From the NCBI RefSeq assembly GCF_947259025.1, contig NZ_CAMYKO010000006.1, positions 124,001 through 188,000 on the forward strand: DNA of 64,000 nucleotides. Reading direction: 5' to 3'. Origin of the DNA: an uncultured Methylophaga sp. (GTDB lineage Bacteria; Pseudomonadota; Gammaproteobacteria; Nitrosococcales; Methylophagaceae). How positions within the stretch are numbered: the first letter of the stretch is position 1; every line of letters begins with the position of its first letter. Position numbers and translations under genes: made by a program. Below are positions 58,087 through 64,000 of the stretch, in pieces. The notes under the pieces were generated by a model. It ran no database searches, was not told the origin of the DNA, and worked only from the letters and a program-made list of their open reading frames with translations.

Positions 58087-59245
58087 TCGCTTTATACCGG
58101 CTCTGCTGTTGCCTCTGCTGCTCAGTGGCTGCGGGACCCTGTCTGGTCTGTTTGAAGAAGAGGTATACGAAGCTCCACCCAGTGAACTGACTGATTATAC
58201 CCCGGAATTTCAGGCCGAGGTGTTGTGGGACAAAGGGGCCGGTGACGGTGCCGGTGAGACCAACAATGCGCTGGGTGCCTGGTGGCAGAACGATAAAGTC
58301 TTTGCAGTCGATCATGAAGGTGAAGTGCACGTCTTTGATGCCAGCAATGGCCGCCGTTTATGGGAAACCGAACTGGATCAGAAAGTTATCACCGGTGCCG
58401 GTGGTGGTATGAATATGGTGCTGGTCGGCACGCAGAAGGGCGACCTGATTGCACTCAATGAGGAAGATGGTGAAGAACTCTGGCGCAGCCGCCTGACCAG
58501 TGAGGTATTGGCGCGTCCTACGGCTGCTGATGGGGTGGTAGTGGTTCGTACTGCCGATGGCCGAGTCAGTGGTCTGGCATCCGGTAGCGGTGAAGTGCAG
58601 TGGTCTTATCAGCGTAGCGTTCCGCTGTTGAGCCTTCGTGGTGCCGGTGCGCCGGTCATCGCTGACGATAAGGTCGTCGCCGGTTACGACAACGGTAAGC
58701 TGGTCGCTTTATCGATCATTGATGGCAGCGTGATCTGGGAGAAAAGCGTGGCTGTGCCGCGTGGCCGTACCGAACTGGATCGCCTGGTTGATATTGATGC
58801 CGACCCAGTCGTCATTAATGACACCGTGTATGTGGTGACTTACCAGGGTAAGGCTGCCGGCATCGATCTCAACAGCGGTCAGACGCTGTGGTCGCGTGAT
58901 ATGTCATCACAGGCAGGATTGGACGCCGTTTACGGTGATGCTGTCTATATGACTGATGATGAGGGCAATGTCTGGGCGGTTCAGGATGGCAGCGGCGATG
59001 CGCTGTGGCGTCAGACCCGTCTGGTAAGAAGACAGGTTACCGGCCCTGCCGTAGCCGGCGATTATGTTGTGGTGGGGGATCTGGAAGGCTATCTGCACTG
59101 GATTGCCCGTGATGACGGCCGGTTTGTCTCTCGTCAGCAAATTACCGATGCAGCCATTCGCAGCCAACCGCTGGTGATTGATGGCGTGGTGTATGTGACT
59201 GCGGTGGATGGTACCGTTGCAGCGGTACAGGTGCCATCACCTTGA
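58076..59245 (+). CDS. bamB: Outer membrane assembly lipoprotein BamB
   Basis: 389 residues. Lipoprotein signal with lipobox LLSGC (Cys19), then an eight-bladed beta-propeller of PQQ-like repeats (for example GRRLWETELDQKV, GEELWRSRLTSEVLARPTAADGVVVVRTADG). Part of the BAM complex with BamA. Overlaps yfgM by 11 bp and der by 4 bp. Confidence 0.96.
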   Translation: MKVNRFIPALLLPLLLSGCGTLSGLFEEEVYEAPPSELTDYTPEFQAEVLWDKGAGDGAGETNNALGAWWQNDKVFAVDHEGEVHVFDASNGRRLWETELDQKVITGAGGGMNMVLVGTQKGDLIALNEEDGEELWRSRLTSEVLARPTAADGVVVVRTADGRVSGLASGSGEVQWSYQRSVPLLSLRGAGAPVIADDKVVAGYDNGKLVALSIIDGSVIWEKSVAVPRGRTELDRLVDIDADPVVINDTVYVVTYQGKAAGIDLNSGQTLWSRDMSSQAGLDAVYGDAVYMTDDEGNVWAVQDGSGDALWRQTRLVRRQVTGPAVAGDYVVVGDLEGYLHWIARDDGRFVSRQQITDAAIRSQPLVIDGVVYVTAVDGTVAAVQVPSP

Positions 59246-60651
59246 AACCTGTCATTGCGCTGGTAGGCCGACCCAATGTCGGTAAATCTACTATTTTTAA
59301 TCGTCTTACCCGCAGCCGCGATGCGCTGGTCGCCGATTTTTCAGGGCTGACCCGTGACCGGATATACGGCACGGTGCGTGAGGAAGGGCTCGACTTTATC
59401 CTCATTGATACCGGTGGCCTGACCGATCAGGGCGATAATATGGCAGACCTCATGCGCAAGCAGGCGGAACTGGCCATAGAAGAAGCCGATCTGGTGTTGT
59501 TTGTAGTGGACGGCCGGGCTGGTCTGATGCCGGCTGATCATGATGTTGCCCAGCAACTGCGTAATCAGGGCAAACCAGTCTCGTTGGTCATCAATAAAAC
59601 CGAAGGCGAGCAGCGGGAAATGGCGGCAGCCGAGTTTTACTCGCTGGGTCTGGGGGAACCCCTGGTAATTTCGGCGACTCAGGGTCGCGGTATCAGCGAT
59701 ATTTTCGACCAGGTCGCTACCACCTTACCGACTGCCAAAGTTGTCGACACTGCGCCGGATGCTTCGGAAGATGAGGTTAAAGCGGAAGATATCCGCCTTG
59801 CCGTGTTGGGCCGTCCCAATGTCGGTAAATCCACCCTGATCAATCGCCTGCTGGGTGAAGAACGGGTGGTGGCTTATGATGAACCCGGCACCACCCGCGA
59901 TAGCATTCATATTCCGTTTGAAAAAGACGACGTCAATTACACGCTGATCGATACGGCGGGTGTCAGAAGACGTTCCAAGGTCTCGGAGAAGTTGGAAAAG
60001 TTCAGCGTACTAAAAACCTTACAGGCGCTGGAAGATGCCAATGTGGTCATGTTGGTGCTGGATGCTCACGAAGGCATCGTCGAGCAGGATCTGCATCTGG
60101 CCGGACTAATCATTGAAAGTGGCCGTGCCGTGGTGCTGGCGGTGAACAAGTGGGATGGGCTGGAAAAAAGTGAGCGCGAATGGGTCACAGCCAACGTGGA
60201 ACGCCGGCTGCCATTTATGAACTTTGCCAAAACGCATTTTATCTCGGCACTGCACGGCAGCGGCGTGGGCTTGCTACTCAAATCGGTCAGACAGGCATAC
60301 CAGTCTGCGATGACTCGGGTGCCGACTTCTCGACTTACCCGTGTTTTGGAGGACGCAGTGGCGGACCACCAGCCACCACTGGTTCGTGGCCGCCGCATCA
60401 AATTCCGTTACGCGCACATGGGGGGCAAAAACCCGCCACGTATTATCATTCACGGTAACCAGACGGAATCTACCCCCAACAGCTATAAGCGCTATCTGGA
60501 AAATTTCTTCCGCGAGGTGCTGAAGTTGCAGGGCACACCGGTGATGATTGAGTTCAAGACCAGTGATAACCCTTACCGTGACCGTAAGCCTAAGCCGCCT
60601 GAAACCACAGCCAAGAGGCAAAGACCACCACGTCACAGTCGTAAGGGCTGA
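59242..60651 (+). CDS. der: Ribosome-associated GTPase Der (EngA)
   Basis: 469 residues from TTG 59242. Two GTPase domains, each with a P-loop: GRPNVGKST at 8-16 and again near 191-199, with DTGG and DTAG in switch II and NKTE/NKWD as base motifs, then a KH-like C-terminal domain and a basic tail. Needed for 50S assembly. Confidence 0.97.
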   Translation: MKPVIALVGRPNVGKSTIFNRLTRSRDALVADFSGLTRDRIYGTVREEGLDFILIDTGGLTDQGDNMADLMRKQAELAIEEADLVLFVVDGRAGLMPADHDVAQQLRNQGKPVSLVINKTEGEQREMAAAEFYSLGLGEPLVISATQGRGISDIFDQVATTLPTAKVVDTAPDASEDEVKAEDIRLAVLGRPNVGKSTLINRLLGEERVVAYDEPGTTRDSIHIPFEKDDVNYTLIDTAGVRRRSKVSEKLEKFSVLKTLQALEDANVVMLVLDAHEGIVEQDLHLAGLIIESGRAVVLAVNKWDGLEKSEREWVTANVERRLPFMNFAKTHFISALHGSGVGLLLKSVRQAYQSAMTRVPTSRLTRVLEDAVADHQPPLVRGRRIKFRYAHMGGKNPPRIIIHGNQTESTPNSYKRYLENFFREVLKLQGTPVMIEFKTSDNPYRDRKPKPPETTAKRQRPPRHSRKG

Positions 60652-60990
60652 TCAGAGTATGCCCTGATCGTCGCCCATCAGGTTATCCAGATCATTAAGC
60701 TGGCCGCGAATTTTTTCGCGGTTGGCCAGTTTTTCCCGGGCTGCCGGCGGCAGATCGGTAAACAGGATGACCTCTTTATCTATCAGCGTGTGAATCAAGT
60801 CCTCCAAAACCCGAACCAGGCTCAAATCGGATACTGACAGAGCAGCTCGGGCTGCGTCCGGGTCATCGGATTGCTTCAGAAAAGCAATCAGTTCCGCTGA
60901 TTCAATGGAAAGATATTCCTCGGCCCCGTTCTGTGCGGCATCGAAGACTTCGATGATATTTCCCTGCTCATCTCTTTTTACATAGGCCAT
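60652..60990 (-). CDS. Conserved small protein (often labelled tryptophan synthase beta-like)
   Basis: 112 residues. Starts MAYVKRDEQGNIIEVFDAA, then SIESAELIAFLKQSDD and SDLSLVRVLEDLIHTLIDKEVILFTDLPPAAREKL. This small soluble protein recurs in Gammaproteobacteria; the name comes from automatic annotation and I see no PLP-enzyme features. Function unknown. Convergent with der. Confidence 0.8.
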   Translation of the reverse strand: MAYVKRDEQGNIIEVFDAAQNGAEEYLSIESAELIAFLKQSDDPDAARAALSVSDLSLVRVLEDLIHTLIDKEVILFTDLPPAAREKLANREKIRGQLNDLDNLMGDDQGIL

Positions 60991-61127
60991 AAAGTTGGGC
61001 TCCGGCGTTGGCTGCTTGGCTTGGAATTATTGTATAGTGGGCTTTACAGTAAAACAAAAAACTGTGAAACTCATCAAATTAATGACATCACGACCAGCAA
61101 TAGATGTAGACGGAGCCAATCATCAAC

Positions 61128-63284
61128 GTGAATAAGCAAGCACAATGGGAGGCAGAGGACAGCCACCACAGTTTTGATGATCCATTGCTGGGATGCCTGA
61201 CAATCCTCTCCAAAATTCTCAACAAGCCCCACAGCCCCGATTCCCTGACAGCCGGCCTGCCGCTGGTCGATAACCGCCTGACCCCCAAGCTGTTTTCACG
61301 TGCCGCTGAACGTGCGGGTCTGTCTTCCAAAGTGGTTAAGCGTTCATTACGCAAGATTTCCAATCTGGTATTACCTGCGGTGTTGCTGCTGGAAGATACT
61401 AATGCCTGCATCTTGCTGGAAGTGAAAGGCAAAAACGCTAAAGTGATATTCCCTGAGAGCGGCGAAGGCGAATCAGAAATCAGCGTCAAGGAACTGGAAG
61501 ACGCCTACAGCGGCTACGCGATTTTTATCAAGCCCGTTCACCAGTTCGATAAGCGCACCGAATTTACGGCTATCCCCAAAGCCTCACACTGGTTCTGGGG
61601 CACCATCATGCGATTCTGGCCTATCTACAGCGAAGTGTTTATCGCCTCGATTTTGGTCAACAGTTTTGCTCTGGCTTCGCCTTTGTTCATTATGAACGTC
61701 TATGACCGGGTGGTGCCCAACCACGCGACTGAAACCCTGTGGGTACTGGCGATTGGTGTGGCGACGGTCTTCGTGTTTGAATTGCTGCTGCGAACGCTCA
61801 GGGCCTACTTTATCGACATGGCCGGTAAACGTGCCGATGTGATGTTGTCTTCAAGTATCTTTGAACGTGTCATGGCGGTGAAAATGGCAGCCCGCTCTAA
61901 CTCGGTGGGTTCTTTTGCCAACAGCATGCAGGAGTTTGAATCATTCCGTGATTTCTTCACCTCGGCGACGCTGACCACACTGATTGATTTGCCATTTGCT
62001 TTCCTGTTTATCGCCGTTATCTGGATGCTTGCTGGGCCGGTCGCCTATATTCCTCTGGCAGTGATTCCGCTGACTATTCTGGTCAGTCTGATTATCCAGA
62101 TCCCGCTGGGTCGAACCATTCAGCACTTGTTCCGGCACTCCGGCCAGCGCAGTTCTACACTGATAGAGACGCTGACCGGGCTGGAAACCATTAAAAGTAT
62201 TGGCGCCGAAACACCCGTTCAGCGCAAATGGGAGCAGACCGTCGGCTTTATGACTAAATACAGCCAGCGGGCACGCTTGCTGTCATCCACGGCCATAAAC
62301 TTTACGTCTTTTCTGCAGCAGATGGCAACGATTTCAGTGGTGGTCTACGGGGTATATCTGATTACCGAAAACGAAATCACCATGGGTGCTCTGATAGCCA
62401 GCACCATCCTTACCGGCCGTGCGCTGGCCCCGATGGCACAGATGGCCGGTATTCTGACCCGCTATCACCAGTCCAAGGCTGCACTGAAATCGCTCAACTC
62501 ACTGATGAATCTGCCGGTGGAGCGGCCGACTGGCCGTGAGTTTCTGCATCGTCCTGAGTTCAAGGGCGGGGTAGAGTTTAAAAAAGTCAGTTTCCGTTAT
62601 CCCGAGCAGCCGCTGGATGCCTTGAGTGAAGTGTCATTCAGCATCAAACCCGGTGAGAAAGTCGCTTTTATCGGTCGTATTGGCTCGGGCAAAAGCACTA
62701 TCGAAAAACTGATCCTGGGTCTGTATGAGCCCGATGATGGGGCGATCATGCTCGATGGCACTGATATCCGCCAGGTTGATCCGGTCGATTTGCGGCGTAA
62801 CTTCGGTTATGCACCCCAGGATGTAGTCCTGTTCTACGGCAGTATCCGTGACAATATCACCATGGTGGCGCCGTTTGCAGAAGATGAAGCCGTGCTCAAA
62901 GCCGCTGATGTGGCCGGTGTTACCGAGTTTGTGAACCGCCACCCCTCCGGTTTTGATATGCCGGTAGGCGAGCGGGGCGAGGGGCTTTCCGGTGGTCAGC
63001 GGCAGAGCGTGGCTGTGGCCAGGGCCTTGTTGCTCAATCCGCCGGTGATCGTGCTGGACGAGCCTACGAACGCCATGGATAACAGCACAGAAGAGCGTTT
63101 TAAGGCCAAGCTATCACCGGAGCTCGAGGATAAAACCCTGCTGCTGGTCACGCACAAAGCTTCTTTGCTGAGCCTGGTCGATCGCATCATCGTGATGGAT
63201 CAGGGGCATCTGGTTGCCGATGGCCCGCGCGATCAAATCCTCGCTGCCTTGAAAAAAGGCCATATCAAAGTTTCAAAAGGTTAA
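61128..63284 (+). CDS. Type I secretion ABC transporter (LapB-like)
   Basis: 718 residues from GTG 61128. An N-terminal C39-like domain (to about 150) lacking the catalytic Cys, so probably a docking domain; membrane helices about 165-430; then the ATPase with Walker A GRIGSGKST, LSGGQRQSVAVARALLL and VIVLDEPTNAMD. The non-proteolytic domain and length fit LapB-type exporters of giant adhesins. Followed 3 bp later by the fusion protein. The adhesin gene is not in the window. Confidence 0.9.
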   Translation: MNKQAQWEAEDSHHSFDDPLLGCLTILSKILNKPHSPDSLTAGLPLVDNRLTPKLFSRAAERAGLSSKVVKRSLRKISNLVLPAVLLLEDTNACILLEVKGKNAKVIFPESGEGESEISVKELEDAYSGYAIFIKPVHQFDKRTEFTAIPKASHWFWGTIMRFWPIYSEVFIASILVNSFALASPLFIMNVYDRVVPNHATETLWVLAIGVATVFVFELLLRTLRAYFIDMAGKRADVMLSSSIFERVMAVKMAARSNSVGSFANSMQEFESFRDFFTSATLTTLIDLPFAFLFIAVIWMLAGPVAYIPLAVIPLTILVSLIIQIPLGRTIQHLFRHSGQRSSTLIETLTGLETIKSIGAETPVQRKWEQTVGFMTKYSQRARLLSSTAINFTSFLQQMATISVVVYGVYLITENEITMGALIASTILTGRALAPMAQMAGILTRYHQSKAALKSLNSLMNLPVERPTGREFLHRPEFKGGVEFKKVSFRYPEQPLDALSEVSFSIKPGEKVAFIGRIGSGKSTIEKLILGLYEPDDGAIMLDGTDIRQVDPVDLRRNFGYAPQDVVLFYGSIRDNITMVAPFAEDEAVLKAADVAGVTEFVNRHPSGFDMPVGERGEGLSGGQRQSVAVARALLLNPPVIVLDEPTNAMDNSTEERFKAKLSPELEDKTLLLVTHKASLLSLVDRIIVMDQGHLVADGPRDQILAALKKGHIKVSKG

Positions 63285-63287
63285 GAC

Positions 63288-64000
63288 ATGGCCTGGTTCA
63301 AACGAGCACATCCCGAAGATATCGAGTTCATGTCCGAGGTCAGCGCCGCGACCATGGAAACCTCGCCACGAACCGGTCACTCTCTGTTGTTGCTGACGGC
63401 GTTGTTTTTTATTTGTGCTTTCTGGTGGGCCAGCCAGACCGAACTGGATGAAGTCACCCGTGGTGAAGGCAAGGTGATTCCATCGAGTAAGATCCAGGTA
63501 ATTCAGAATCTGGAAGGCGGAATCTTGTCCGAGGTGCTGGTCAATGAGGGGCAACTCGTTGACAAGGGCGATGTACTGCTGAAAATCGATGATACCCGCT
63601 TCTCTTCCTCATTCCAGGAAACCAAGCTTAAATACTGGGAGCTCAGAGCCCGTGCCGCCAGGCTAAGGGCTGAAGCCGAGGGGAAAACATTCGAGCTGCC
63701 TGAAGATCTCATTGAAGAGCGGCCGAAGCTTGCCACTGCTGAACGTAGCCTTTACGAGACCCGCCAGCGGGAAATGCAGAGTAATATTGATGTGCTCGAA
63801 CAGCAGGCACGTCAGCGTCAGCAGGAACTGGCTGAAAATCAGGCCAAGCTGAATAAACTGCGTACCAGTTACGAACTCAGTAATGAAGAACTGAAAATGT
63901 CGGAGCCGCTGGTGTCGGTGGGCGTGATCTCGGAAGTAGAAGTGCTGAGGCTTAAACGCACGGTCAATGATATTCGCGGTGAGATGGAAACCACGCGACT
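63288..64000 (+). CDS. HlyD-family membrane fusion protein (LapC-like), partial
   Basis: 237 codons before the window ends. One N-terminal membrane helix (about 31-48), DEVTRGEGKVIPSSKIQVIQNLEGGILSEVLVNEGQLVDKGDVLLKID (a lipoyl/barrel-sandwich segment), then a long alpha-helical hairpin. Couples the ABC exporter to an outer-membrane TolC-type channel. Confidence 0.92.
   Translation, partial: MAWFKRAHPEDIEFMSEVSAATMETSPRTGHSLLLLTALFFICAFWWASQTELDEVTRGEGKVIPSSKIQVIQNLEGGILSEVLVNEGQLVDKGDVLLKIDDTRFSSSFQETKLKYWELRARAARLRAEAEGKTFELPEDLIEERPKLATAERSLYETRQREMQSNIDVLEQQARQRQQELAENQAKLNKLRTSYELSNEELKMSEPLVSVGVISEVEVLRLKRTVNDIRGEMETTR

Overview
The window looks like a chromosome segment of a methylotrophic gammaproteobacterium. 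A methylamine dehydrogenase (mau) cluster lies at the left edge. The right half carries the rpsB-tsf-pyrH-frr-uppS-cdsA-dxr-rseP-bamA-skp-lpxD-fabZ-lpxA and yfgM-bamB-der blocks in the order usual for Gammaproteobacteria. A Methylophaga-like organism is a reasonable guess from gene content only; no database search was possible.

Region 1 (1-6211): mauF-mauB-mauE-mauD on the minus strand (mauD is cut by the window edge), a divergent AraC/EutR-like regulator, then tatABC. MauB is the heavy chain of periplasmic methylamine dehydrogenase, and MauF, MauE and MauD are maturation factors. Near-identical 19-bp motifs upstream of mauF and of the araC gene are operator candidates. Region 2 (6212-10229): a chemoreceptor whose signalling tip is strongly degenerate, an Rnk-type Gre-factor homologue and a calcineurin-like phosphoesterase.

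Region 3 (10469-37908) is a large surface-polysaccharide locus. It starts with dTDP-L-rhamnose genes (rfbB, rfbA, rfbC, rfbD), a WbpM/CapD-type UDP-GlcNAc 4,6-dehydratase, glmS and ugd. An EPS-type MarR regulator then heads a long + strand operon: wbpA, wbpB, wbpD, a GxxExxY gene with its own flanking repeats, wbpE, a Wzx-like flippase, an FkbM methyltransferase, acyltransferases, a deacetylase, three glycosyltransferases, two sulfotransferases, a PglC-type phosphoglycosyl transferase, a DegT aminotransferase and the APS kinase cysC. Together they point to a sulfated heteropolysaccharide containing rhamnose, a diacetamido-uronic acid and probably a 4-amino-6-deoxy sugar. No Wzy polymerase or Wzz chain-length regulator was found. 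The central genes (about 25-28.7 kb) are clearly AT-richer than their neighbours.

Region 4 (38128-43327): a DHH phosphoesterase, a 96-bp-period array of dispersed repeats, a secreted ComEA-like helix-hairpin-helix protein, glnD and map. Region 5 (43328-55963): translation and envelope biogenesis genes behind a structured rpsB leader; lpxB does not follow lpxA. Region 6 (55994-64000): amtB with a good sigma-54 promoter and two NtrC-like sites, then yfgM-bamB-der, a small conserved protein, and the ABC and membrane-fusion subunits of a LapB/LapC-like type I secretion system (cut by the right edge).

A family of paired inverted repeats (GTCATGCCGACC... / ...CTCAGGATGAC) lies just after gene ends at four places. 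A second repeat family (TTCCGTGG/CCACGGAA) flanks the GxxExxY gene and also appears in frame inside wbpE.
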